NCBI GenBank assembly: GCA_019352035.1
Contig: JABBNZ010000002.1
Coordinates: 10,533-74,532, forward strand
DNA: 64,000 bases
Direction: 5' to 3'
Origin: Pseudomonadota bacterium
GTDB lineage: Bacteria; Pseudomonadota; Gammaproteobacteria; Steroidobacterales; Steroidobacteraceae
Shown: one piece after another, positions 25,156-33,788 of the stretch
Numbering within the stretch: position 1 is the first letter of the stretch
Layout: each line of letters starts with the position of its first letter
Translations under genes and position numbers: made by a program
Notes under the pieces: model-generated
What the model saw: the letters and a program-made list of their open reading frames with translations, nothing else
Database searches by the model: none
What the model was told of the DNA's origin: nothing

Positions 25156-26636
25156 GCGAGTGGACGCCAATCCGAAGCGATCTGCTGCGGGACCGGAATT
25201 TCATCGGGGGAGCCTGGCGTATCGGACGCGAGGATACCTGGCTCGAGGTCGCCGATCCGGCCACTGGCGCAGTCATTGGCCGCGTCCCCGACAGCGGAGC
25301 GAGGGATGCCGATGAGGCGGCGGCGGCGGCGAGCGGAGCGTTGCCTGCATGGCGCGCAACGACGGCTCGCGACCGCGCACAGCTCCTCAAACGCTGGCAC
25401 GCACGAATACTCGCAAGCGCGGAGGACCTGGCCAAACTCATCTCACTGGAGCAGGGCAAGCCTCTCGGCGAAGCCCGGGGCGAGGTCGCGTACGGGGCTT
25501 CCTACGTGGAGTGGTTCGCCGAAGAGGCGGTTCGCGCTTACGGTGACATCATTCCCGCAGCCGCGGCCGGCCGAAGGATGATGGTGGTGAAGGAGCCGCT
25601 CGGGGTGGTCGCGGCCATTACGCCTTGGAATTTTCCCCTGGCCATGCTCGCTCGCAAGGTTGCGCCGGCGCTTGCCGCAGGGTGCACGGTCGTGGCGAAG
25701 CCGGCCGAGGATACCCCGCTCACCGCCCTGGCGCTCGCGCGGCTCGCCGAGGAGGCTGGCCTTCCCGCCGGGACTGTCAACGTGGTGACCGCCTCGCGCG
25801 GAAATGCCGCCGTCACGGTTGGCGCGTGGCTCGCAGACCCGCGCGTGCGCAAGATCACCTTCACCGGCTCGACGGCTGTCGGCAAGGCGTTGGCCCGCGG
25901 CTCAGCCGACACGCTCAAGAAGTTATCGCTCGAGCTCGGAGGCAACGCGCCGTTCATCGTCTTCGAAGACGCCGATATCGGCGCCGCCGTGGAAGGACTC
26001 ATGCGCGCGAAGTTTCGCAACGGTGGCCAGACGTGCGTCAGCCCGAACCGCGTCTATGTTCACGATGCCGTTTACGAGGAATTCGCCCAGCAACTCACTG
26101 CACGTGTCGCGGCGCTGCGCGTCGGCCCTGCGAAGCTCGCGGAGTCGCAGATCGGGCCGATGATCAATTCCCGTGCCGTCGAGAAGATCGAGCGGCACGT
26201 CCAGGACGCCATCGCGCGTGGAGCGACGGCCCTGACGGGCGGTCATCCCGTTCGGGACGAGATCGCCGACGGTCCGAACTATTACGCCCCAACTGTGTTG
26301 GGCGAGGCGAATCACGAGATGGCACTGTTCTCGGAAGAAACTTTCGGTCCCGTGGTCGCGCTGTTCCGCTTCCGCAGCGAGGAGGAGGTGGTCCGGTACG
26401 CCAACGACACGCCTTACGGACTTGCCGCCTATTTCTATTCCCGCGACGTGTCGCGCATCTGGCGGGTGAGCGGGCGGCTCGAGACCGGCATCGTCGGAAT
26501 CAACGAGGGAGCCTTTGCCAGCGAGGCCGCGCCGTTTGGCGGTATCAAGGAATCAGGTTACGGCCGCGAAGGCTCGCGCTACGGACTGGATGAATACCTC
26601 GCCACCAAGTATCTGTGCCAGGGCGAGCTCGCCTGA
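25152..26636 (+). CDS. gabD: NAD(P)-dependent succinate-semialdehyde dehydrogenase
   Basis: 494 aa aldehyde dehydrogenase of the GabD group. ITPWNFPLAMLARKVAPALAAG, the catalytic Glu in LSLELGGNAPFIVFEDAD and the catalytic Cys in NGGQTCVSPNR are all present, and the C-terminal GGIKESGYGREGSRYGLDEY is typical of SSADH. It converts succinate semialdehyde (or a close analogue) to the acid for entry into the TCA cycle. It overlaps the upstream gene by ATGA and closes the aminotransferase operon. Confidence 0.93.
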   Translation: MSEWTPIRSDLLRDRNFIGGAWRIGREDTWLEVADPATGAVIGRVPDSGARDADEAAAAASGALPAWRATTARDRAQLLKRWHARILASAEDLAKLISLEQGKPLGEARGEVAYGASYVEWFAEEAVRAYGDIIPAAAAGRRMMVVKEPLGVVAAITPWNFPLAMLARKVAPALAAGCTVVAKPAEDTPLTALALARLAEEAGLPAGTVNVVTASRGNAAVTVGAWLADPRVRKITFTGSTAVGKALARGSADTLKKLSLELGGNAPFIVFEDADIGAAVEGLMRAKFRNGGQTCVSPNRVYVHDAVYEEFAQQLTARVAALRVGPAKLAESQIGPMINSRAVEKIERHVQDAIARGATALTGGHPVRDEIADGPNYYAPTVLGEANHEMALFSEETFGPVVALFRFRSEEEVVRYANDTPYGLAAYFYSRDVSRIWRVSGRLETGIVGINEGAFASEAAPFGGIKESGYGREGSRYGLDEYLATKYLCQGELA

Positions 26637-26693
26637 GCGGATACCGATCCTATCCGCAGATCGCATCGACATCGAGAAACAGGGGAAACCGCA

Positions 26694-27470
26694 ATGATTC
26701 ATTTCACCATGCCCAGGCTTCGGATCCGCGCCTGGTCGGTCGCGGCGCTTTCGGCAGCGACGGTTCTCGGGACCTGTCTGATGGCGCCGGCCGCCAACGC
26801 ACACGCCGTGTGGTTTGCGCAGCACGGAGGCAGGCTGGCGTTCATTTTCGGGCTCGGGGCGGATGACCTCGACATGGTCAAGCGGCTGCCGCATGTGACG
26901 AGTGTCGATGGCTACGACGCCTCCTGGAAGCCCGTTCCCACCCGTCTCGAGGCGGATGGACCGCTGGTCGTGGTGGACAGCAAACCGACCCTGGCCGTCG
27001 TGACTGCGGCGATGGATTACGGCATCTGGAGCAAGCCGCCGCACGGTGACTGGGTGAACAAAGGGCGCGACGAGGTTCCGAATGCGACGCTCAGCGAGAA
27101 GAACTACAAGTTCGCCATTCACATCCTCGGCGCTCTGGACAAGCCGATCCCTGCGCTGGCGAATCAGGCGCTCGAGGTGGTGCCGATAGGCGCCACACTG
27201 CCCACGCTGAAGGGGCAGCCCCTCGAGCTGCGCGTTTTGCTGCATGGCAAGCCCGTTTCCGGCGCACACGTCCTGCGGGACTTCGTCAACGACCCGGATA
27301 GCAACGCCAACACGACGGGCACCGATGGAACCGTGACAATACGCGTGCGCAACCAGGGACTGAATGTGATATCGGCGACGTACGACGGACCGCCCGAGAA
27401 CCCGAAGAAGGAAGACCGGGTCGAGTACGAAGCGACGCTTTCCTTCGTACTGCCGCACAAGCCGGAATAG
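26694..27470 (+). CDS. Secreted DUF4198 domain protein
   Basis: 258 aa exported protein: Sec-type signal peptide (AWSVAALSAATVLGTCLMAPAANA, cut after NAHA or just before) then a mature chain beginning with a histidine (HAVWFAQHGGR). The C-terminal half contains an Ig/carboxypeptidase-regulatory-like segment (LRVLLHGKPVSGAHV, then TTGTDGTVTIRVRNQGLNVI). This is the DUF4198/NikM-like architecture found with metal uptake systems. An N-terminal His exposed by signal cleavage could bind metal. It lies 57 bases after gabD and 44 before a HAD gene, so it is in the amine-catabolism cluster. I do not know its function there. Confidence 0.85.
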   Translation: MIHFTMPRLRIRAWSVAALSAATVLGTCLMAPAANAHAVWFAQHGGRLAFIFGLGADDLDMVKRLPHVTSVDGYDASWKPVPTRLEADGPLVVVDSKPTLAVVTAAMDYGIWSKPPHGDWVNKGRDEVPNATLSEKNYKFAIHILGALDKPIPALANQALEVVPIGATLPTLKGQPLELRVLLHGKPVSGAHVLRDFVNDPDSNANTTGTDGTVTIRVRNQGLNVISATYDGPPENPKKEDRVEYEATLSFVLPHKPE

Positions 27471-27514
27471 TCCTCCCGAAGACAACCAGTTAGCCTTGCT
27501 CAGAGGTCGAGAAG

Positions 27515-28186
27515 ATGAAGCAGTTCAGGCCCAAATACATCACCTTCGATTGCTACGGAACGCTAACGGACTTCCAGATGGGGCCGATGGCACGGAAGAT
27601 CTTCGCGGACCGCATCCGTCCGGACCAGATGGGGGCATTCGTTGCCGATTTCGCGGCCTATCGATTCGACGAGGTCCTGGGCGAGTGGAAACCGTACCGT
27701 GATGTCCTTCGCAGCGCGGTCGAGCGTACGTGCCGGAAATGGCAGCTCCCGTACCACGATGAGGAAGCGCTGCAATTCTATGATGCGGTGCCGACCTGGG
27801 GTCCGCATCCGGACGTTCCGCAAGGGCTTGCCAAGGTCGCGCGGGAGATCCCGCTCGTGATCCTGTCGAACGCTTCCAATGACCAGATCCATCAGAACGT
27901 CGCAAAGCTGGGAGCGCCGTTCGCGCACGTATTCACGGCCCAGCAGGCTCAGGCCTACAAGCCGCGCCTTCGGGCGTTCGAATACATGCTCGACCAGCTG
28001 CACTGCGGACCGCAAGAGATGATGCACGTCTCCTCGAGCTTCCGGCATGACCATATGTCCGCGCGTGACCTCGGTTACGGAGCGCGTGTTTTCGTCGCAC
28101 GCGGCCACGAGCCGTCACTGATGCCGCATTACGCAACTCATGAGATCAAGGACATCGGCGGCTTGGCTGGACTGGTCGGTCTCTGA
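27515..28186 (+). CDS. HAD type II hydrolase (haloacid dehalogenase-like), intact
   Basis: 223 aa HAD hydrolase. It keeps the nucleophile Asp (YITFDCYGTLTDF), the motif II Ser (LVILSNASND), the motif III Lys (AYKPRLRAFEYML) and the motif IV Asp region (HVSSSFRHDHMSARDLG). It is the catalytically complete counterpart of the degenerate protein at 2836-3555. Start ATG 27515 with GAGG nine bases upstream. Family members act on 2-haloacids or small phosphates; here, near an aldehyde dehydrogenase and amino-acid oxidases, it could remove phosphate or act on a 2-substituted acid, but nothing visible settles which. Confidence 0.9.
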   Translation: MKQFRPKYITFDCYGTLTDFQMGPMARKIFADRIRPDQMGAFVADFAAYRFDEVLGEWKPYRDVLRSAVERTCRKWQLPYHDEEALQFYDAVPTWGPHPDVPQGLAKVAREIPLVILSNASNDQIHQNVAKLGAPFAHVFTAQQAQAYKPRLRAFEYMLDQLHCGPQEMMHVSSSFRHDHMSARDLGYGARVFVARGHEPSLMPHYATHEIKDIGGLAGLVGL

Positions 28187-28249
28187 GCACGAGAGAGGTG
28201 ACGAACCAATTGCGTGCCGCGCCGTGGTGAACTCGCGGGGAGAGCAGCG

Positions 28250-29677
28250 ATGATGAGCATCGAGGGCAATCTGTTCTACATCGACGGCGCATGGCGGCGG
28301 CCGGACGGCGGGTCGCAGATTGCAGTTCTGGATCCGTGCTCAGAGAGTGTCATCGGGCACGTCGCCTGTGGCTCAAAGACAGACGTCGAACGCGCCGTGT
28401 CGGCCGCTCGGCGGGCGTTCCACGGATTCTCCAACTCGTCGATCGAGGACCGGCTGGCACTCCTCGGGCGCATCAGCGTGCTGCTGGCCGAGCGCGCAGA
28501 GTCATTCGCGCAGACGCTCGTTTCGGAAATGGGGGCGCCGATCGGTTTTGCCCGGGCATCGCAGGTTCCGTTCGCCATCGAACATGTGCGCGTGCAGACG
28601 GAGGTGCTGCGCCATTACTCGTTTTTAACCGTCGAGTCCGGGATGGCGATTGCCCGTGAGGCGATCGGCGTTTGCGGGCTGATTACGCCTTGGAACTGGC
28701 CCCTCTATCAGATCACCGCCAAAGTGGCGCCGGCGATCGCGGCCGGCTGCACCGTGGTCCTCAAGCCGAGTGAGCTCACACCCTTCAGCGCGTTGCTCTT
28801 CGCTCAGCTGATGCACGACGCTGAAGTTCCCTCCGGGGTCTTCAACCTCGTAATCGGCACAGGCGAGACCGTGGGCGCGGCGCTTGCGCAGCATGACGAC
28901 GTCGACTTGATCTCGATCACCGGATCTACGCGCGCAGGAGTCGCCGTTGCACAAGCGGCGGCTTCCTCGGTGAAACGCGTGGTCCAGGAACTCGGCGGAA
29001 AATCGCCGAACGTGTTCCTCGACGATGCGGATTTCCCGACCGGAGTGCCAAAGGGCGTGCAATCCGCCATGCGCAATGCGGGGCAGTCGTGCAGCGCACC
29101 GACCCGGATGCTGGTTCCAAAGGCGCGCCTCGCGGAGGTGGAGGAGCTCGCCGCGGCAGAGGCGGCGAGATTCGTGGTCGGGGACCCACGGGATTCGAAG
29201 ACGACCATGGGGCCAATCGCGAACGCCGCGCAGTACCGCCGTGTCCAGGCCCTGATCGAAGCCGGAATAGCCGAGGGCGGGCGCCTCATTTGCGGCGGAC
29301 CCGGCCGGCCCGAAGGGCTCGAGCGAGGCTACTTTACCCGCCCGACCATCTTCTCGGACGTCATGCCACAGATGCGAATTGCGCGGGAAGAGATTTTCGG
29401 GCCGGTGCTCGTGATCATGCCGTATGAGGACGAGAGGCATGCAATCGAACTCGCGAATGCGACGGAGTATGGCCTGGGAGCCCACCTTCAGTCAGGCGAT
29501 CCGGAACGGGCGCGGCGGGTGGCCCGACAGATCCGCTCGGGGCAGGTCCACATCAACTATCCGGCGTGGAGCGGCTTCGCACCCTTCGGCGGCTACAAAC
29601 GCTCCGGCAACGGCCGCGAGTACGGGGTCTTCGGGCTCGAGGAGTATCTCGAGACCAAGGCGATACTCGGATACTGA
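28250..29677 (+). CDS. NAD-dependent aldehyde dehydrogenase
   Basis: 475 aa aldehyde dehydrogenase. Key motifs: ITPWNWPLYQITAKVAPAIAAG, catalytic Glu (VVQELGGKSPNVFLDDAD), catalytic Cys (NAGQSCSAPTRM) and C-terminal SGFAPFGGYKRSGNGREYG. It starts at ATG 28250 behind GGGGAGAG; an adjacent ATG at 28253 is equally possible. It is in line with the HAD gene (63 bases) and the GNAT gene downstream. It is distinct from GabD (more like the betaine/gamma-aminobutyraldehyde type). A likely job is oxidation of the aldehyde made by the downstream FAD oxidases. Confidence 0.92.
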   Translation: MMSIEGNLFYIDGAWRRPDGGSQIAVLDPCSESVIGHVACGSKTDVERAVSAARRAFHGFSNSSIEDRLALLGRISVLLAERAESFAQTLVSEMGAPIGFARASQVPFAIEHVRVQTEVLRHYSFLTVESGMAIAREAIGVCGLITPWNWPLYQITAKVAPAIAAGCTVVLKPSELTPFSALLFAQLMHDAEVPSGVFNLVIGTGETVGAALAQHDDVDLISITGSTRAGVAVAQAAASSVKRVVQELGGKSPNVFLDDADFPTGVPKGVQSAMRNAGQSCSAPTRMLVPKARLAEVEELAAAEAARFVVGDPRDSKTTMGPIANAAQYRRVQALIEAGIAEGGRLICGGPGRPEGLERGYFTRPTIFSDVMPQMRIAREEIFGPVLVIMPYEDERHAIELANATEYGLGAHLQSGDPERARRVARQIRSGQVHINYPAWSGFAPFGGYKRSGNGREYGVFGLEEYLETKAILGY

Positions 29678-29732
29678 TGCCAGCGCCTACGACAGTGGGC
29701 TGTGAATCGAGGGAGAATGACATGGTGAGTGC

Positions 29733-30605
29733 GTGATGCCACGAGTGACAAGCTCGACACCAGGGTCGCCGCCCCTGTGCGGATTGAGATCCGATCATCT
29801 GCCGCAGGCGCTGTTGCTCTCCCAGGCGCTGAATTGGCCTTATCGGCTGCAGGACTGGCAGTCGGCGCTCGATCTCGGAGAGGGTCTCGCGGTTGTATGT
29901 GGCGGGCGGGTGTGTGGGACGGCCCTCTGGTGGCACTGGGGAGAGGAGTTTGCGACCTGCGGAATGATCATTGTCGATGCCGGCTCGCAACGCATGGGGC
30001 TCGGTAGGAGCCTCATGGACGAGCTATTGCGCCGCACCGATGGGCGCTCGGTCATGCTCCGTTCGACCGAGGCGGGCCTGCGCCTCTATGAGAGGCTCGG
30101 ATTCACGCCCTTTGGCCACGTATCTCAGCACCAGGCCGTGGTCCGCGCCGCATCCGCAGTGTCCGCGGTGCGGGCGGCGTCTCCGGTGCGGCCGCTGAGC
30201 GCAACGGACGCCGGAGCAATCCGCCGGCTCGACCGTCTTGCCTCCGGCCTTGATCGAACCCGGCTACTCGATGCGCTGCTCGCGACCGGCAAGTATCTGG
30301 TGACAGATCGTGGCGGCGAGGTATCGGGATATGCCGCCGCGCGACGTTGGGGGCGTGGCATCGTGGTTGGACCGGTCGTGGCATCGGAACCCGAAGAGGC
30401 ACGGGCCCTGATAGCGGCGGCATTGGCAGACCATCAGGGTGAGTTTGTGAGGATCGACGTCACCGAATCGAGCGGCCTCGGTGCCTGGCTCGAGAGCGTT
30501 GGTTTGCCGCGCGTCAACACCGTGACGTCCATGGTGCGCGGAACGCTGCCGTCGATGTCGTCGCAAGTCACGCTGTATGGTCTATCCTGTCAATCCATCG
30601 GCTGA
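29733..30605 (+). CDS. Two-domain GNAT acetyltransferase (paralogue 3)
   Basis: 290 aa, paralogous to 4498-5343 and 9353-10231. The first GNAT domain has WPYRLQDW, EEFATCGMIIV, the acetyl-CoA loop SQRMGLGRSLM and LYERLGFTPFG; the second domain has GGEVSGYAAARRWGRGIVVGP. Start GTG 29733, with ATG 29736 next to it. The stop overlaps the longest reading of the bicupin gene, whose better start is 10 bases after it. Like paralogue 1 it is in one operon with a HAD protein and a PuuB-like oxidase. Confidence 0.87.
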   Translation: MMPRVTSSTPGSPPLCGLRSDHLPQALLLSQALNWPYRLQDWQSALDLGEGLAVVCGGRVCGTALWWHWGEEFATCGMIIVDAGSQRMGLGRSLMDELLRRTDGRSVMLRSTEAGLRLYERLGFTPFGHVSQHQAVVRAASAVSAVRAASPVRPLSATDAGAIRRLDRLASGLDRTRLLDALLATGKYLVTDRGGEVSGYAAARRWGRGIVVGPVVASEPEEARALIAAALADHQGEFVRIDVTESSGLGAWLESVGLPRVNTVTSMVRGTLPSMSSQVTLYGLSCQSIG

Positions 30606-30615
30606 GGGGTTTGGT

Positions 30616-31311
30616 GTGAAGTCAACTCGAGTGAACAAGGTCATTGATCTGCGTGACTATGCCGCATCGGCGCGAGCGACGGACGATTGGTTGACCGGCC
30701 GGGCCGAGCCGGTCTTTTCGGACCCCGCTGCGCAGGTCACGGCATTCGCGCCGATGGGCAGCGGTCGGGTGGCTTCGATGCCGAGCGACGAATTCGTGAT
30801 AGCACTCTCGGGCGAGCTCGCCTTTCGCGGGGGTGGCGGCACCACGGTGATCGCGGCAGGTCAGGGCGCCGTGCTGCCCGCTGGATTGAGCTTTGAGTGG
30901 CGCGCCTCGGGGGCCACGACGGCCGTAGTGATGGCGTGCCCGGCGGCATCAGTCCGCGCAATGGACATCGTGCCGATCGACATCGAGGCGCCGCTCACCC
31001 CGTCCAATCCGCCGCTCGCGGAACTCCTGGTGGGACCAGCGCCGTCGTGTCGCAGTCATGCCGATTTCCGCTCGGCCAGCGGCGAGTTCGTCTGTGGAAC
31101 CTGGGATTCGACTCCGTATCATCGCCGCCCGATGGCGTACCGACATATCGAGCTGATGCACCTCCTCGAAGGGGCCGTCACGTTGGAAGATTCCTGTGGC
31201 TCGGCCACCTTTTCCCAGGGGGATACGCTTCTGTGCGCACGCGGGGCGGAGTGCGCGTGGATCAGTGAAGTCCAGGTGAAGAAAATCTATGCGACCCACC
31301 GTCCGGCCTGA
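30616..31311 (+). CDS. Bicupin protein
   Basis: 231 aa with two cupin-like halves: the first around MPSDEFVIALSGELAF and GQGAVLPAGLSFEWRA, the second around RHIELMHLLEGAVTLEDS and SQGDTLLCARGAECAW. The histidines expected for a metal centre are sparse, so it may be a ligand-binding or isomerase-type cupin, not an oxygenase. I chose GTG 30616: GAGGGG stands six bases upstream and the start then follows the GNAT stop, whereas ATG 30577 would overlap it. It overlaps the next gene by 23 bases, showing tight coupling with the PLP enzyme. Confidence 0.8.
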   Translation: MKSTRVNKVIDLRDYAASARATDDWLTGRAEPVFSDPAAQVTAFAPMGSGRVASMPSDEFVIALSGELAFRGGGGTTVIAAGQGAVLPAGLSFEWRASGATTAVVMACPAASVRAMDIVPIDIEAPLTPSNPPLAELLVGPAPSCRSHADFRSASGEFVCGTWDSTPYHRRPMAYRHIELMHLLEGAVTLEDSCGSATFSQGDTLLCARGAECAWISEVQVKKIYATHRPA

Positions 31312-32470
31312 CGCACGCTTCCTGGCGACCACGCCCCATTCGCTCGATGACATTGAGACACCCGCATTGGTGCTCGACGTTACGCGGATGGAGCGGAACA
31401 TCGAGCGACTGAAGCGGCGCTTGACCTCGCTCGGGGTCGCATTTCGCCCGCACGTGAAGACCGCGAAGTCGATTGATGTGGCAGAGCGGTTGCTCGGAGG
31501 CCGTGGCGGCCCGATCACGGTCTCCACCCTGAAGGAGGCGGAGTACTTCGCCGGTTGCGGCATCACGGACATGACCTATGCGGTCGGGCTCGCGCCCGCC
31601 AAGATTGCGCGCGTTCAGGCGCTCCATGTGCGCGGCCTGAATCTCAGCGTGCTCATCGATACGCCCGAGCAGGCCCACGCGCTCGTCGCCGCCGCGCGTT
31701 CGACCGGCGGCACGCCGGGCGTGCTCATAGAGATCGACTGCGACGGACATCGTGGCGGGGTCAGGCCCGACGATCCACAGCTTCCTGCAATCGCCGCCGT
31801 ACTGCGCGACGGCGGTGTCGAGCTGCGGGGCGTCCTGACGCACGCGGGCGAATCGTATTCATGCCGTGGCGGAGCAGGTCTGCCGCAAGCTGCGGAAGCC
31901 GAACGTGCAGGGGCGGTCAGAGCCGCCGAGCGCCTGCGCGCACTGGGACACCCGGCGTCCGTTGTCAGCGTCGGTTCGACCCCCACTGTGCACTTCGCGC
32001 AGGATCTCTCCGGCGTCACCGAGGTGCGTGCCGGGGTGTTCGTATTCTTCGATCTCGTGATGCACGGCATCGGCGTCTGTGCGATCGACGATATCGCCCT
32101 CTCGGTATTGGCGACCGTCATTGGGCACAGGGCGGAGAAGGGCTGGCTGCTCATCGACGCCGGATGGATGGCGTTGTCTCGCGATCGTGGAACCGCACGG
32201 CACCCAATCGATCAGGGCTATGGTGTCGTCTGTGACGTCGAGGGGCAGCCACTGGGTGATCTGATCGTCTCCGATGCCAGCCAGGAGCACGGCATCGTCA
32301 GCGTGCGGCCCGGCAGCGATTCGCGGCTACCGGATCTTCCGATTGGGACCCGGGTGAGAATTCTGCCGAATCACGCTTGCGCCACAGGAGCGCAGCACGA
32401 CAGTTACCAGGTAGTACGCTCGGGCAGTCGTGACGTGGTCGCAACGTGGCCACGCATGAGGGGTTGGTGA
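31289..32470 (+). CDS. D-threonine aldolase / D-serine dehydratase-like PLP enzyme (alanine racemase fold)
   Basis: 393 aa fold-type III PLP enzyme. The PLP lysine is in FRPHVKTAKSIDVAE. The N-terminal ETPALVLDVTRMERNIERLK is the DSD1/D-threonine-aldolase signature, and the metal-binding C-terminal motif is LPNHACATGAQHD. The family cleaves D-threonine-like beta-hydroxy D-amino acids to glycine and an aldehyde, or dehydrates D-serine. The aldehyde dehydrogenase upstream and glycine/D-amino-acid oxidases downstream fit such products. It is coupled to the bicupin gene (overlap) and lies 25 bases before the first oxidase. Confidence 0.9.
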   Translation: MRPTVRPDARFLATTPHSLDDIETPALVLDVTRMERNIERLKRRLTSLGVAFRPHVKTAKSIDVAERLLGGRGGPITVSTLKEAEYFAGCGITDMTYAVGLAPAKIARVQALHVRGLNLSVLIDTPEQAHALVAAARSTGGTPGVLIEIDCDGHRGGVRPDDPQLPAIAAVLRDGGVELRGVLTHAGESYSCRGGAGLPQAAEAERAGAVRAAERLRALGHPASVVSVGSTPTVHFAQDLSGVTEVRAGVFVFFDLVMHGIGVCAIDDIALSVLATVIGHRAEKGWLLIDAGWMALSRDRGTARHPIDQGYGVVCDVEGQPLGDLIVSDASQEHGIVSVRPGSDSRLPDLPIGTRVRILPNHACATGAQHDSYQVVRSGSRDVVATWPRMRGW

Positions 32471-32495
32471 CGTCGACGGATCGAGCGACAGAGAT

Positions 32496-33773
32496 ATGAA
32501 ACTGACATCTTACTGGCTCGATACGGCGCCACCGTTTGCTTCGGCGGCCGAGGGTCCCCCTCAAGGCGATGCGGACGTCGTGGTGATCGGTGGGGGCTTC
32601 ACGGGCCTTTCCGCTGCCCTGGCCCTCGCTCGCAAGGACGCTAGGGTCATCGTTCTCGAGGCGGGCGCGGTGATCAACGCCGCCTCCGGACGCAATGGTG
32701 GCATGTGCAACAACGGCTTCGCGCAGGATTTCCATGGCCTCTCGAGCCGGCTCGGGCTCGACCGGGCCATCAGCCTTTATCAGGCTTTCGACGCTGCCGT
32801 TTCCAGGGTCGAGTCGATCGTCAATGAAGAAGGCATCGACTGCGATTTCAAGCGTGTCGGTAAGCTCAAGCTCGCTGCAAAGCCGCAGCACTATGACAAG
32901 CTCGCGCGGTCGCAGGAACTGTTGGCACGGCATGTCGATCCCGAGACCCGCATGCTCCCGCGCAGCGAAATGCGCACGGAGATCGGCTCGGACCGCTATT
33001 TCGGTGGACTGATCTTCGAGAAGAGCGCTGGCATGCACATGGGCCGCTTCGGACGGGGGCTCGCCGATGCCGCCGCGCGGCGTGGAGCATTGATCTACCA
33101 GGATGCCCCAGTAACGGGATTGCGTCGTCTGAGCGGCCAGTCGCACGAGGTGCGTACCCCGCGCGGATCCGTGCGCGCGCGGCAGGTGCTTCTGGCTACG
33201 GGAACCTCGTCGATCGGTCCGTTCGGCTGGATTCGGCGGCGAATCGTACCGGTCGGTGCATTCCTCATCGTCACGGAACGCCTGCCTGTCGACCTGCTCG
33301 ATCGGCTCACGCCGCGGCGGCGCATGACGACGGACACACGGAATTTCGTCAACTACTTTCGCGTCACACCCGACAATCGCCTGCTCTTTGGGGGGCGGGC
33401 TCGCTTCGCAGTGAGTAACGCGGTTTCGGATGCAAAGAGCGGGGTGATCTTGCGCAAGTCGATGATTGCGGTCTTCCCCGAGCTGGCCGAGGCGCGCATC
33501 GATTACTGCTGGGGAGGTATGGTTGACATGACGCGTGACCGGCTGCCCCGTGCCGGTGAGCGCGACGGGGTCTTCTATTCGATGGGGTACAGCGGTCACG
33601 GCACCCAGATGTCGACGTACATGGGGGCGATCATGGCCGAGGTGCTGGATGGCAAGGCGCATCTCAATCCCTGGCGAGGATTCGATTGGCCGGCGATTCC
33701 GGCGTACTTCGGGCTGCCCTGGTTCCTCCCGTTGATCGGCGCCTACTATCGATATCAGGATCTCGTCCGTTAG
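32496..33773 (+). CDS. DAO-family FAD-dependent oxidoreductase, PuuB-like
   Basis: 425 aa flavin oxidase. FAD-binding motif VVVIGGGFTGLSAALALARK (about residues 28-47), then NAASGRNGGMCNNGFAQ (the SGRNGG motif of PuuB/OrdL-like amine oxidases). The C-terminus has FYSMGYSGHGTQMSTYMG and PWFLPLIGAYYRYQDL. It is a paralogue of 5361-6680. A fragment of a third related copy lies on the opposite strand at 36636-36897. Start ATG 32496. It probably oxidises an amine or gamma-glutamyl-amine or a secondary amino acid; the substrate is unknown. Confidence 0.92.
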   Translation: MKLTSYWLDTAPPFASAAEGPPQGDADVVVIGGGFTGLSAALALARKDARVIVLEAGAVINAASGRNGGMCNNGFAQDFHGLSSRLGLDRAISLYQAFDAAVSRVESIVNEEGIDCDFKRVGKLKLAAKPQHYDKLARSQELLARHVDPETRMLPRSEMRTEIGSDRYFGGLIFEKSAGMHMGRFGRGLADAAARRGALIYQDAPVTGLRRLSGQSHEVRTPRGSVRARQVLLATGTSSIGPFGWIRRRIVPVGAFLIVTERLPVDLLDRLTPRRRMTTDTRNFVNYFRVTPDNRLLFGGRARFAVSNAVSDAKSGVILRKSMIAVFPELAEARIDYCWGGMVDMTRDRLPRAGERDGVFYSMGYSGHGTQMSTYMGAIMAEVLDGKAHLNPWRGFDWPAIPAYFGLPWFLPLIGAYYRYQDLVR

Positions 33774-33788
33774 TCAGAGACATTCAAC

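Noticed and set aside
10387-26636. Ectoine/hydroxyectoine catabolism cluster (OCD/EutC, MocR/EnuR, aminotransferase/DoeD, ALDH/DoeC, Lrp/DoeX parallels)
   Set aside because: No ectoine hydrolase (EutD/DoeA) or AstE-type deacetylase is present and the genes are spread over separate operons with other partners.
32298-33662. Antisense open frame of 454 codons opposite the PuuB-like oxidase
   Set aside because: Composition follows the complementary coding strand; no recognisable domain.
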